This document shows, piece by piece, positions 1 through 11,050 of a stretch of DNA of 64,000 bases; position 1 is the stretch's first letter; each line of letters begins with the position of its first letter. The notes beneath the pieces were generated by a model. The model worked only from the letters and a program-made list of their open reading frames with translations. It was not told the DNA's origin and made no database searches. The stretch comes from Linanthus parryae. Its lineage: Eukaryota > Streptophyta > Magnoliopsida > Ericales > Polemoniaceae. The position numbers were made by a program, and so were the translations under genes. The stretch is from the NCBI GenBank assembly GCA_023055425.1, contig JALGPY010000009.1:34515275-34579274 (forward strand), given 5' to 3'.

Positions 1-1576
1 TTGAGTGCATATGAATTTAACAGGATTTCAGGATGCAAGACTGCCAAGGAGATATGGGATAAACTTGTGGTGACCTTTTATGGAACTAGCCAAATCAAGC
101 AGACCAAGATCTACATATCCATTAGGCAATATGAGTTGTTCAAGATGAATGGAGATGAATCAATCATAGACATGTTCAAAAGATTCACTGATATTGTCAA
201 CAACCTTGATTCATTAGGAAAACACATTTCCAATGAAGAAAAGGTTGGAAAGATTCTGAGAAGTCTTCCTAAAACAAAATGGGAACTATAGACTACTGCC
301 ATTGAAGAAGATCAAGATCTATCATCTCTTCAACTTGATGACCTGCAAGGAAAGCTGCTCACACATGAAATCTCTATGAATGAAGCTGATGGAGATCTAC
401 CAGACAGTGTCAAGAACTTAGCTCTCAAGGCAAAGGAGAACGAACCTTCTCAAAGCCTTGAACCAGAAGAAGATGATGGTGAATATCCCTTTTCTCTTAC
501 TTCCAATGCATTGACTAGAATTTTGAAGATGAAATAAAACTTTGGAAACAAAGACTTCAACAAGGACAAAACACAGATCCTCCAGTAGCAGAGACTATAA
601 AGGTAAAGCTATCTCTCATGGTAATAAATCTAAAGTAATGAATTTCTTTGAGTGTGCTGATGCAGGAAACTTAATCAGAGACTGTCCACACCAAAAGAGC
701 AAACAATTTTAGAAGAAATACCATGACAGAAGAAAGAAAGCTATGGTAGCTTCCTGGAGTGATTCTGATTCCTCTAGTGATTCTGAATCTGAAGAAGTAC
801 AAGCCAACCTTTGCCTTATGGCCAAACATGATGAAAGTACTGAAAAGAACATTGAGGTAATGGTAAACTGTTTTATTTCTAAACCAACAGATGTCCTCAC
901 TGATTATCTTAGAACAATGCTTTTAAATGAGGATGACTACATGAAAGAGATTAAAAATGTGAAAGAAAAGGTTCATGAGCAAGAAAAAGAGAACTTGGAA
1001 CTTGTTTGTGAAAATCAAAGCCTTGACATTTCTCAGAAAAACTTTTAATGAGATTTCAAAGCCTTGGATACCAGTTTCAAGGCCTTGAAAACTCAAGTCA
1101 AGGAAGTTTTCACTGAGAACTCTCTTTTAAGTGACAACAATGTTGCTCTAAGACATCAGTGTGATGAATTGGAGGAACAAAAGACTACGCTGACTGAGAA
1201 ACTTCAAGATGCTAAGAAGGCTATGACAAGTCTTTCTGACTCAGAACACAATATGAAATTGATTCTTAGAGGAAGCTTACAGTCTGTTCACAAAACTGAT
1301 ATTGGCTACAATCCAAACTTTCATAGAAAAAGTAACACCATATTTGTGAAGGCTAGTAACAAAACTTCTCCTAAGTGCCATTACTGCAACAGAATTAGTC
1401 ATGTTAAAATGACTTGTCCTTTTAGAAGAAGAGACCCTCAAATAATGAGGAACACTTTTCCACTTCAACTTAAAAGACAAGTTAGACAGATTTGGGTTCC
1501 AAAAGGGGTTATACCACCTAACATGGTTGACCCTGAATATGAATCTAAATTCTACAACTGGTCTAAATCTGGGTAA
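1..1576 (+). pseudogene. Element A gag, degenerate
   Basis: Gag forms the nucleocapsid of the virus-like particle. The first 96 codons resemble copia Gag of the UBN2 type (motif EIWDKL, then a region rich in DMFKRFTDIVNNL) and end at an in-frame TAG at 289-291. Fragments continue in several frames. A damaged zinc knuckle is visible near 648-690, coiled-coil-like charged sequence lies at 743-1260, and a second knuckle of form CX2CX4HX4C (CHYCNRISHVKMTC) lies near 1376-1417. The true start is outside the window. Numerous stops make it a pseudogene. Confidence 0.75.
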
Positions 1577-2534
1577 GGCAGTGAATGGTGTTTGCAGGAT
1601 GTCACCAAGAGTAAAGATCAAAGATGGTTTATGGACAGTGGCTGCTCCAGAAATATGAGTGGAAAGAGATCTTTATTCTCAGAACTAAAAGAGTAATTTG
1701 AAGTTTCAATCACACTTGGTGAAAAAGGGAAATGCAACATCTTAGGTATTGGTAAAGTTGGTACAAATTCTGAAAATTCTATTTCTGATGTCTATTTAGT
1801 TGATGGTTTGAAGTTCAATCTGCTTAGTGTATCTCAAATTTGTGATAATGGTAAAAAGATTATCTTTGACAAAGAGAAATGTGTGGTGCAAAATGAGATA
1901 TCTAGAGTTTGCATTCTCACTTCCTCAAGGTGAAACAATGTCTATACTTTACACACTAACAAAGTTGCAGGTGAAAGCTTGAAGTGTCTCAAGGCCTTGA
2001 AAGAGGATTCAAAGCTTTGGAATAGAAATCTTGGATACATTAGCTTGCATACCTTGAACAAGTTGATTTATAAAGACCTGATAAGAGGGTTTCCTTCTAT
2101 CAAATTCAGAGATGATAAAGTATGCAAAGCATGTGCTCAAAGTAAGCAGACAAGGAACTCATTCAGACCAAAGAAATTTGTAAGTTCTAATAGATCCATC
2201 GAACTACTTCACATGGATATTTGTGGTCCTATGAGGACTCCAACTTCAAAGGGTAAGAAGTATATGTTAGTTATTGTTGATGATTATTCTAGATTTACTT
2301 GGGTTATGTTTCTTAGAGATAAATCTGAAGCTCTAACTGAATTTTCAAAGCTTCGCAAAGAGCTTCAAACTTTGAAAACCCTACCAATTGCTTCAATCAG
2401 AAGTGATCATGGTAGAGAATTTGATCAGCTTGAGTTTGATTTATTTTGTGGTAAGCATGGTATCTTTCACAACTTTTCTGCTGAAAGAAATTCTCAACAG
2501 AATGGTGTTTTTGAAAGAAAGAACAGGACTCTTG
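1577..2534 (+). pseudogene. Element A protease and integrase (5' part of pol), degenerate
   Basis: The retropepsin-like motif WFMDSGCSRNMSG lies near 1624-1662, with an in-frame stop shortly after at ~1694. The integrase zinc-binding region (degraded HHCC, with CKAC near 2125) and catalytic core follow in an open stretch at 1979-2539. LHMDICGP carries the first catalytic Asp, RSDHGREF the second, and the Glu lies in QNGVFERKNR. The frame is cut after the Glu motif by insertion of element B at 2535 and resumes at 11051. Confidence 0.8.
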
Positions 2535-3964
2535 TGTAGGGTTTTGATTCATGGATCGCGCAAACGGAAGCATAATCAAACAAACAACCATGCAAAACCC
2601 TCCAAGGATCACAAGTCTAGATGCATAACGATAGTGAAGGTAAGAAATCATAAACACACCTTTGGGTTCTCCTTGATGACTTCAAACGCGAATAGTGTCA
2701 CGTTCTCTATAGTTGATCCACGCCTAGAGTTGTTCCTAGATCTCCAATCACCTTGGTGCTAGCCCGGATTGAAAGGAGGGTGAAGGAATCACGCAAAACG
2801 AGGCACAAAAGGGGCTCGGCCCTTTGTGGCGTCGGGGACAAGGGGCGGCGGCAAAGGGGGCGGCGTCCCTCTTTGTGGCTTGCTCTCTCTCTCCTTTGTT
2901 CTCTCCTACTCTTGTTATGATCTCTCTAGAGCATAAAAGTGTGTAGGGAAGGAAGGAGGAGGGTCCTTTATATAGTCCAACAACTCTTTGTTAACTACCT
3001 AAAGGACTTATTCTAGTCCTACTAGAATTCAATTTAGTCCCTTCCTTGCAAATTAGTCCCTACTAAGTTTGCAAGGGTTTGCAAAGTGATCCTTCTCATT
3101 AATTAATCCAATTAATTAATTCCACAATCTAGTACAACTCTATATAGCGTGTGACCCCATAGGTTCTATCTAGTTGGTAGCAACTCTTTGCTAATATGGA
3201 GCGGTTTCTAGCAAAACATCCATTCTAGCCAACTAATAGAATAGTCATCTAGACAACCTTGTACAAGTAATTGTCTCATCCCTTTGCCTCCATATCCGGA
3301 TTGGACACGAGACATACAAGTCACACTCGTATATCCAATCCCTAGTTTCTCGATCCATGGAATAGCCTTATTCGTGCAAATAACATCAATATCCCATATA
3401 TTGATTTATTTGAGTCTGGCCAGACATTCTATAAGCACTATCCTTGAGTGGCCTTGGATATTTGTTCCCGTTATGTGGGAAGGGCAAATCCTCTCTACGT
3501 CCACTACGATCCCTAAGCTTGCTTCTCATTGTATCCAGTACACGCCTTTATAACTACCCAGTTACGGTGTAGCGTTTAACGCTACCAAGATCACAATGAT
3601 CCACAACTAGGATATCTAGTGACTTCAAGTCTAAGGATGACAATACCATTGTACCCGAGAAGCACTTGTGACTCAACATAACATGTATGTAGCCTTCTCG
3701 GTAATGGGTCAATCCAGTGCAACATTCCGTAATGCACACCTATGTGTTAGATCGTGATATCTCCATATCAATCTAACCCCATACTAGTCTATAGATGATT
3801 GTCCCATTTAATCATTATACTCGACTAGGGATATTTAAGATAAACAACACGATTGTAAATCTAAGGACTTCATTATATTAAATATCCAATAAATAATAAA
3901 TGAATTTCTAGCCAATTACAAATTCATACTAAACTAGATTGCCTCTAGGGCATCTATTCCAACA
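2535..3964 (-). repeat. Element B 3' LTR
   Basis: The 1430 bp LTR reads TGTAGGGTTTTG at its left + strand end and TTCCAACA at its right end. It is nearly identical to 9616-11045. Small ORFs inside, such as 3284-3553, recur in both copies only because the LTR is repeated. Confidence 0.95.
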
Positions 3965-3974
3965 GTCTCCCACT
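3965..3974 (-). other. Element B polypurine tract
   Basis: Read on the - strand, AGTGGGAGAC directly abuts the 3' LTR. This is the expected position and composition of the plus-strand DNA primer used in reverse transcription. The same sequence lies beside the LTRs at 41190 and 63812. Confidence 0.75.
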
Positions 3975-3978
3975 TGCA

Positions 3979-6900
3979 CTAGAGCCAATCTGGCGCATCT
4001 CGTATGCCCATACTCCTAGTGTGCCCTTCATGCTTCCACTGCGTGAGAGGCTTCGTAAGCGGGTCTGACAGATTATCATCTGTAGGAATCTTGCATATCC
4101 GAACGTCTCCTCTATCGATAATATCTCGAATCAGATGAAACTTCCTGAGCACGTGCTTGGACTTCTGGTGCGATCTTGGTTCCTTTGATTGCGCGATCGC
4201 CCCAGTGTTGTCACAGAACAACTCCACTGGATCCGCAATGCTAGGGACCACACCAAGTTCAGAAACAAACTTTCTGATCCAAACAGCCTCCTTTGCTGCG
4301 CCATTCGCAGCAATGTACTCAGCCTCTGTTGTAGAATCAGCTACCGTCTCTTGCTTGGAACTCTTCCAGCTCACCGCTGCTCCATTCAGGCAAAACACAT
4401 ATCCCGACTGTGATCTAAAGTCATCTCTATCGGTTTGGAAGCTTGCATCAGTGTAACCCTTTACACGCAACTCTTCCTCACCGCCAAACATCAAGAAAGC
4501 ATCCTTAGTTCTTCTCAAGTACTTTAGGATGTTCTTGACTGCAATCCAGTGACTCTCACCTGGATTGGATTGGTATCTGCTTGTCATACTCAAGGCATAT
4601 GACACATCTGGTCTAGTACATAACATGGCGTACATGATGGATCCTATGGCCGAGGCATAGGGAATCCTACTCATGCGTTCCTTCTCAATCTCATTGGAAG
4701 GACAACCACTCTTCGAAAGAGTGATTCCATGTGACATGGGCAAGAATCCCTTCTTGGAATCTTGCATGTTGAACCGTTTCAACACCTTGTCAATATATGT
4801 ACTTTGACTTAGGCCTAGCAACCTCTTAGATCTATCTCTATAGATCTTTATACCGAGTATATAGGCTGCTTCCCCTAAGTCTTTCATTGAGAAACACTTT
4901 CCTAGCCAATCTTTCACAGATTGCAGCATGGGAATGTCGTTTCCAATGAGTAGTATGTCATCCACATACAAGACCAGAAAAGCTACAGAGCTCCCACTAA
5001 CCTTCTTGTAAACACAAGACTCATCTTCGTTTCTGATGAAGCCAAACTCTTTGACCACTTCATCAAAACGTCGATTCCAACTCCTAGAAGCTTGCTTCAA
5101 TCCATAAATGGATCGTTGCAGCTTACAGACTTTGTTGGCTTGCTTTGGATCCTCAAAACCCTCCGGCTGTATCATATACACGTCCTCGAGGAGATTCCCA
5201 TAAAGGAATGCTGTTTTGACATCCATCTGCCAAATCTCATAGTCGTAGTATGCTGCAATCGCAAGTAGGATTCGGATGGATTTGGTCATAGCGACTGGTG
5301 AAAAGGTTTCATCATAGTCAATACCATGAATCTGTCTGAATCCTTTAGCCACCAATCGGCCCTTATAGGTAATCACATTACCATCCATGTCGATCTTCTT
5401 CTTGAAGACCCACTTGCACCCTATGGGTCGCGCCCCATCAGGTGGTTCCACCAAAGTCCATACTTTGTTGGTATACATGGATTCCATCTCGGATCTCATG
5501 GCTTCAAGCCACTTCTGCGAGTCTGGGCCATTCATGGCCTCCTCATAGGTAGTAGGCTCATCATCTATGAGCATCGTGTCACCGGAATCAGTTACGAGAA
5601 GTCCGTACCTCTCGGGTTCCTGGCGCACTCTACTAGATCTACGAAGCTCTTGTGTTACCTGAACAGGTGGATCCACAACTGCTTGTGATTCCTGTTCATG
5701 TTCCATAATCGGTTCAGTGATTTGTGGTTCTTGAACCTCTTCAAGTTCTACATTCCTCCCACTTGCTTCTTTAGAGACAAACTCTCTTTCTAGAAACACG
5801 CCGGTCCGAGCAACAAACACTTTGTTCTCGGTTGGATTGTAGAAGTAGTATCCCTTAGTTTCTTTAGGGTACCCCACAAATTTACATTTATCCGATTTAG
5901 GCCCTAGCTTGTCTGATTGTAAACGTTTTACATAGACATCGCAGCCCCAAATCCTCATGAACGACAGTGTGGGACGCCTCCCACTCCACATCTCATATGG
6001 TGTCTTCATGACTGATTTAGATGGAACACGGTTAATGGTAAAAGCTGCACTTAATAGAGCGTAGCCCCAAAATGATAATGGAAGATCGGTTTGACACATC
6101 ATAGACCGAACCATATCCAATAGGGTTCGATTCCTCCTCTCGGACACGCCATTCCATTGTGGCGTTCCGGGTGGAGTGAGTTGGGATACGATCCCACACT
6201 CTCTAAGATAGTCGTCAAACTCTTGGCTTAAGTATTCTCCTCCACGATCCGATCGTAGAGCCTTGATACTTTTGCCAAGTTGCTTCTCTACTTCATTCTT
6301 GAATTCTTTGAACACTTCAAAGGATTCGGATTTTGCCCTCATAAGGTACACAAATCCATATCTACTGTAATCATCAGTAAACGTAATGAAGTAAACATAA
6401 CCACCCCTGGCAGGCGTGGCAAATGGCCCACACACATCGGTATGTATGAGTGCCAATTGCTCACTAGTCCTCTCACCTTTCTTATTGAAAGGGGACTTTG
6501 TCATTTTTCCTAATAAACAAGCCTCACATGTCTCATATGATTCAAAATCAAATGAGTCTAGCAATCCATCCTTATGGAGTCTAGATACACGTTTCTCATT
6601 TATGTGGCCTAAACGACAGTGCCATAAATAAGCAGGATTTAAATCATTTATTTTAATCCGCTTGGTATTAATGTTGTAGACAGGATTACTTAGATCAAGG
6701 ACATAAAGTCCATTAAATAATTGCGCACTAAAATAGTGAATATTATTCAAATAAAAGGAACAACAATTGTTCTTTATTGAAATAATAAAACCTTCCTTGT
6801 CCAAACAAGAAATAGAAATAATGTTTCTGCTCATAGCAGGCACAAAATAGCAATTATTTAATTCTAAAACTAATCCTGAAGGCAGAGATAGCTCGCAAAC

Positions 6901-7929
6901 GCCTATGGCCAACGCAGCAACCTTTGCTCCATTCCCAACGCGCAGATCTACCTCCCCTTTAGCCAATCTTTTACTTCTCTTTAGATCCTGCATATTTCGA
7001 CAAATATGAGATCCACATCCAGTATCTAATACCCATGATGTAGAGACAGTTAAATTGACATCTACAACAAAAATACCTGGTGGTGGTGGAATCACTATTC
7101 CAAGCCTCTTGTCCTCCAGATATTTTGGGCAGTTCCTCCTCCAGTGTCCAGGTTGACTACAGTAGTGACATTCACCCTTAGTCACGACCTTGGCAATGGC
7201 ACCAACAGGCTTAAGGGCTTGTTCCTTGGACTTGGCAACCGACTTGCCTTTGCCCTTGGAGGAAGATGCAAACTTTTTGCCCTTTCCTTTATGCACCATC
7301 ATAATGGCTTTGCCCTTACCCTTGTTGATGCTCTGTTCAGCCGTCCTCAACATGTTGAGCAAATCTGGCAGTGGTTTAACGATCTCGTTCATGTTATAGT
7401 TCATAATGAACTGTCCATAACTCTCGGGAAACGATTGCAACACGAGATCGGTTGCCAACTCTTGGCCGACCGGGAACCCAAGCCGGGCGAGATTCTCCAA
7501 GTACCCGATCATTCGGAGTACATGGGGTCCCACCGGGTTCCCTTCTGCTAGATGACATTTGAACAGTGCCTTTGAGACCTCATACCTCTCTACCCTCGCC
7601 TGCTCTTGGAAGAGCTGCTTTAGATGTTCGATCATATCGACAGCATTCATGTTCTCATGTTGCTTCTGAAGCTCAGAGGTCATGGTGCAAAGCATTAGGC
7701 AGGCCGCATCATTAGCGTCATCAACACGCTTTTGATACGCCTTTAAGGCAGCAGGTGTCTGATTCTCTGGACCTTCTGGAACTTGCTCCTCTATTGCGTA
7801 CAGCTTCTTTTCTTGCTTGAGAACAATTCTCAAGTTTCTGTACCAATCGAGAAAGTTGGTTCCTGAGAGCTTGTCCTTCTCAAGGACAGATCGTAGGGAA
7901 TGTTGTGAACTCGATGAGTTGTTTGCCAT
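3979..7929 (-). CDS. Gag-Pol polyprotein of element B (Ty1/copia), intact
   Basis: One open frame encodes about 1316 residues; the ATG at 7929 is preferred because the Gag sequence MANNSSSSQHS begins there. Using numbering from an in-frame Met 10 codons upstream: Gag at 1-260; a CCHC knuckle at 264-277 (CHYCSQPGHWRRNC); a protease motif at 311-315 (LDTGC); and the integrase HHCC around 447-481. The integrase catalytic residues are D508, D571 and E607, giving a D35E spacing. Reverse transcriptase has its YVDD at 998-1001, and RNase H contains DSTTEAEYIA near 1208-1217. All catalytic motifs are present and no stop is seen, so it could support its own movement. Transcription would start in the right LTR. 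A decayed relative lies at 57597-60706 plus 41204-42755. Confidence 0.95.
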   Translation of the reverse strand: MANNSSSSQHSLRSVLEKDKLSGTNFLDWYRNLRIVLKQEKKLYAIEEQVPEGPENQTPAALKAYQKRVDDANDAACLMLCTMTSELQKQHENMNAVDMIEHLKQLFQEQARVERYEVSKALFKCHLAEGNPVGPHVLRMIGYLENLARLGFPVGQELATDLVLQSFPESYGQFIMNYNMNEIVKPLPDLLNMLRTAEQSINKGKGKAIMMVHKGKGKKFASSSKGKGKSVAKSKEQALKPVGAIAKVVTKGECHYCSQPGHWRRNCPKYLEDKRLGIVIPPPPGIFVVDVNLTVSTSWVLDTGCGSHICRNMQDLKRSKRLAKGEVDLRVGNGAKVAALAIGVCELSLPSGLVLELNNCYFVPAMSRNIISISCLDKEGFIISIKNNCCSFYLNNIHYFSAQLFNGLYVLDLSNPVYNINTKRIKINDLNPAYLWHCRLGHINEKRVSRLHKDGLLDSFDFESYETCEACLLGKMTKSPFNKKGERTSEQLALIHTDVCGPFATPARGGYVYFITFTDDYSRYGFVYLMRAKSESFEVFKEFKNEVEKQLGKSIKALRSDRGGEYLSQEFDDYLRECGIVSQLTPPGTPQWNGVSERRNRTLLDMVRSMMCQTDLPLSFWGYALLSAAFTINRVPSKSVMKTPYEMWSGRRPTLSFMRIWGCDVYVKRLQSDKLGPKSDKCKFVGYPKETKGYYFYNPTENKVFVARTGVFLEREFVSKEASGRNVELEEVQEPQITEPIMEHEQESQAVVDPPVQVTQELRRSSRVRQEPERYGLLVTDSGDTMLIDDEPTTYEEAMNGPDSQKWLEAMRSEMESMYTNKVWTLVEPPDGARPIGCKWVFKKKIDMDGNVITYKGRLVAKGFRQIHGIDYDETFSPVAMTKSIRILLAIAAYYDYEIWQMDVKTAFLYGNLLEDVYMIQPEGFEDPKQANKVCKLQRSIYGLKQASRSWNRRFDEVVKEFGFIRNEDESCVYKKVSGSSVAFLVLYVDDILLIGNDIPMLQSVKDWLGKCFSMKDLGEAAYILGIKIYRDRSKRLLGLSQSTYIDKVLKRFNMQDSKKGFLPMSHGITLSKSGCPSNEIEKERMSRIPYASAIGSIMYAMLCTRPDVSYALSMTSRYQSNPGESHWIAVKNILKYLRRTKDAFLMFGGEEELRVKGYTDASFQTDRDDFRSQSGYVFCLNGAAVSWKSSKQETVADSTTEAEYIAANGAAKEAVWIRKFVSELGVVPSIADPVELFCDNTGAIAQSKEPRSHQKSKHVLRKFHLIRDIIDRGDVRICKIPTDDNLSDPLTKPLTQWKHEGHTRSMGIRDAPDWL

Positions 7930-9600
7930 TTGAAATTCTACAAAAAGGAAAATACGCAAGTTTTAGTATTTGTGAATTTTTGACTATATTTAATAATGGC
8001 TAGTTTATTAAATATAGCTCCCACTATTTTACTACGGATTAATAACCCTCAAGATATTAATGCGGAAAATATCCTTATATTTTCTAGTGGGCCAAGATCC
8101 ATCTTTTTCATCTCCTTATGAGCTTGCTTTGGCAAGTCACCCATAATTCGACTACTTCTTAGGTAGGAACGATTCCAATTGCATCCCATATGCAACTCTT
8201 GGTTCAACCGGGCAAATAACTCCTTATTTATCCATCCATATGGATAATCCCAATTGATTGCCTCTAGGTTTCTTAATCAAATTAATAGCCTAGTTGTGTT
8301 CAACCTCTTATCTAAACAATTGCACATTGTTACGTGCCATCGCATTCCATCATTATGAACCAAGTCGCCATGCTTTGGCACGCACGAACTTGATAAATAA
8401 TGATGATAATGAGTGTTTAAATAACGAGAAGGCAAGAACACAATATTTTAAAATTTGAGGGATTTTTCACAATTTTTAATTGTTTTGTTGATCAATATCA
8501 ACTAATCTATCTATTTGAGTTTGGGCACAACTCCAAATAATAGATCCGGGTTGTCTAATTATCTTATTATCCTAATTGCATGCATCATCCATACACCAAC
8601 CACACAAATAATAAGACAATAAATAAACAACCACAAAACAGAAATTAAACGTGATGTGGATATGGCCTTTTCTAGACTAAGATAATTCCAAGCCAATGGA
8701 ATTATCTATGAACCCTAAACAAACACATCTCCATGCGTCTTGATCTTTTGGTCCATACTTCATAGTCATGTGGTGTGCTCCATGCTCCATGCTCCATCTT
8801 TTGTGGCTTCTTTGGCTTTTGGGCTTCTTTTCTCCAATCTTGGCTAACAATCTACTTTATCTAGCACTAGCTAACATCTATACTAAATAAAATAAATCTC
8901 ACAAGTTGAGAAAAAAAATGGCACGCAGGCCATAAAACCCTAATTAATTATTACAATTAATTGATCAGCTCGCAGGCCGTAAAACCAAAGCACAAAATTA
9001 AACATCCACATCAAACCACATCCTAAGGCCATATCCAATCACCATGCAAATTGCACATAAACTGTTAAAATCCAATTTTAACGCGCTTGGTCAATTTTAA
9101 TTGATTTTAGGATTTCTAGGGTTAAAACGGTCTATGGGCCCAACAATCAAATTGCCCGGGCCCAAATAAGTGAACCATAAAGCCCTAGGGCCGGCCCGGC
9201 CCAAAACCCGCAAGCTAGGCCCGCGGGTTAGGGCCGCCCGCCCCCTTAGGGCGCCAAGCTTGGGCGGCAAGCAAGGGGGCGGTCCCCTTAGGGGGCCGAA
9301 CTTCCTTGTGGAGGTTGTTTCCAAAACAACCTCCTTGCTTGGAGCCCAAGTTTGGTTGTTTCCTTGTTGTGGGAGAACTCCTTCTTCCCCAAGGATGCCC
9401 AAACCCTAGATCTAAGATCCTAAAATTTCTCAAACTCACCAATTCATGCATCTAATGCAATAATTGGGTCTTGTTATGATTAATTCTTTGACAAATTGCA
9501 TCCAATGCTTGATTTGTCTTGTTTTACGCGATAAACAACAAATTAAGGTGTAAAACAACAAGAATGTAACACATAAACTTCGTTTATGCTCTATGACCTG
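7930..9600 (-). other. Element B 5' untranslated leader
   Basis: About 1.65 kb lie between the primer binding site and gag. The stretch is mostly AT-rich with a GC-rich block near 9120-9400. ORFs at 9097-9451 overlap in several frames, resemble nothing recognised, and are probably chance. Homologous sequence lies at 60707-62367 in element C, which supports a leader role for the family. Confidence 0.7.
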
Positions 9601-9615
9601 TGGCTCTGATACCAC
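9601..9615 (-). other. Element B primer binding site (tRNA-iMet type)
   Basis: On the - strand, one base after the 5' LTR, the sequence reads TGGTATCAGAGCCA. This is the standard copia complement to the 3' end of initiator methionine tRNA, which primes minus-strand synthesis. Confidence 0.9.
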
Positions 9616-11045
9616 TGTAGGGTTTTGATTCATGGATCGCGCAAACGGAAGCATAATCAAACAAACAACCATGCAAAACCCTCCAAGGATCACAAGTCTA
9701 GATGCATAACGATAGTGAAGGTAAGAAATCATAAACACACCTTTGGGTTCTCCTTGATGACTTCAAACGCGAATAGTGTCACGTTCTCTATAGTTGATCC
9801 ACGCCTAGAGTTGTTCCTAGATCTCCAATCACCTTGGTGCTAGCCCGGATTGAAAGGAGGGTGAAGGAATCACGCAAAACGAGGCACAAAAGGGGCTCGG
9901 CCCTTTGTGGCGTCGGGGACAAGGGGCGGCGGCAAAGGGGGCGGCGTCCCTCTTTGTGGCTTGCTCTCTCTCTCCTTTGTTCTCTCCTACTCTTGTTATG
10001 ATCTCTCTAGAGCATAAAAGTGTGTAGGGAAGGAAGGAGGAGGGTCCTTTATATAGTCCAACAACTCTTTGTTAACTACCTAAAGGACTTATTCTAGTCC
10101 TACTAGAATTCAATTTAGTCCCTTCCTTGCAAATTAGTCCCTACTAAGTTTGCAAGGGTTTGCAAAGTGATCCTTCTCATTAATTAATCCAATTAATTAA
10201 TTCCACAATCTAGTACAACTCTATATAGCGTGTGACCCCATAGGTTCTATCTAGTTGGTAGCAACTCTTTGCTAATATGGAGCGGTTTCTAGCAAAACAT
10301 CCATTCTAGCCAACTAATAGAATAGTCATCTAGACAACCTTGTACAAGTAATTGTCTCATCCCTTTGCCTCCATATCCGGATTGGACACGAGACATACAA
10401 GTCACACTCGTATATCCAATCCCTAGTTTCTCGATCCATGGAATAGCCTTATTCGTGCAAATAACATCAATATCCCATATATTGATTTATTTGAGTCTGG
10501 CCAGACATTCTATAAGCACTATCCTCGAGTGGCCTTGGATATTTGTTCCCGTTATGTGGGAAGGGCAAATCCTCTCTACGTCCACTACGATCCCTAAGCT
10601 TGCTTCTCATTGTATCCAGTACACGCCTTTATAACTACCCAGTTACGGTGTAGCGTTTAACGCTACCAAGATCACAATGATCCACAACTAGGATATCTAG
10701 TGACTTCAAGTCTAAGGATGACAATACCATTGTACCCGAGAAGCACTTGTGACTCAACATAACATGTATGTAGCCTTCTCGGTAATGGGTCAATCCAGTG
10801 CAACATTCCGTAATGCACACCTATGTGTTAGATCGTGATATCTCCATATCAATCTAACCCCATACTAGTCTATAGATGATTGTCCCATTTAATCATTATA
10901 CTCGACTAGGGATATTTAAGATAAACAACACGATTGTAAATCTAAGGACTTCATTATATTAAATATCCAATAAATAATAAATGAATTTCTAGCCAATTAC
11001 AAATTCATACTAAACTAGATTGCCTCTAGGGCATCTATTCCAACA
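9616..11045 (-). repeat. Element B 5' LTR
   Basis: This is the 1430 bp partner of 2535-3964, placed next to the primer binding site and therefore the LTR that drives transcription of the element. It ends in TTCCAACA, followed by the target duplication TCTTG at 11046-11050. Confidence 0.95.
10047..10056 (-). promoter_or_regulatory. TATA box in element B 5' LTR
   Basis: On the - strand the sequence reads CTATATAAAG, a strong plant TATA-box match inside the 5' LTR and correctly oriented for the gag-pol transcript. The same box lies at 2966-2975 in the 3' LTR and at 62812-62821 in element C's right LTR. Confidence 0.6.
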
Positions 11046-11050
11046 TCTTG

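Larger units (their letters stand above)
2535..11045 (-). mobile_element. Element B: complete young Ty1/copia retrotransposon
   Basis: The 8511 bp element has two 1430 bp LTRs (2535-3964 and 9616-11045) with TG...CA ends and a perfect 5 bp target duplication TCTTG at 2530-2534 and 11046-11050. On the - strand the order is 5' LTR, tRNA-iMet-type primer binding site, leader, gag-pol, polypurine tract, 3' LTR. By eye the LTRs differ at about one base (3449 T against 10530 C), which indicates very recent insertion. It sits in pol of element A. Elements C and D belong to the same family. The exact copia lineage is not assigned. Confidence 0.95.

Noticed and set aside
3284..3739. Paired ORFs repeated identically at 10365-10820
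   Set aside because: They lie inside the two LTRs of element B and recur because the LTR is duplicated; no recognisable protein.
4131..7551. Opposite-strand and alternate-frame ORFs over gag-pol of element B
   Set aside because: Shadows of the real - strand frame; they recur over the homologous element C coding region.
9601..9615. tRNA gene
   Set aside because: Only the short complement of the initiator tRNA 3' end is present, next to an LTR: a primer binding site.
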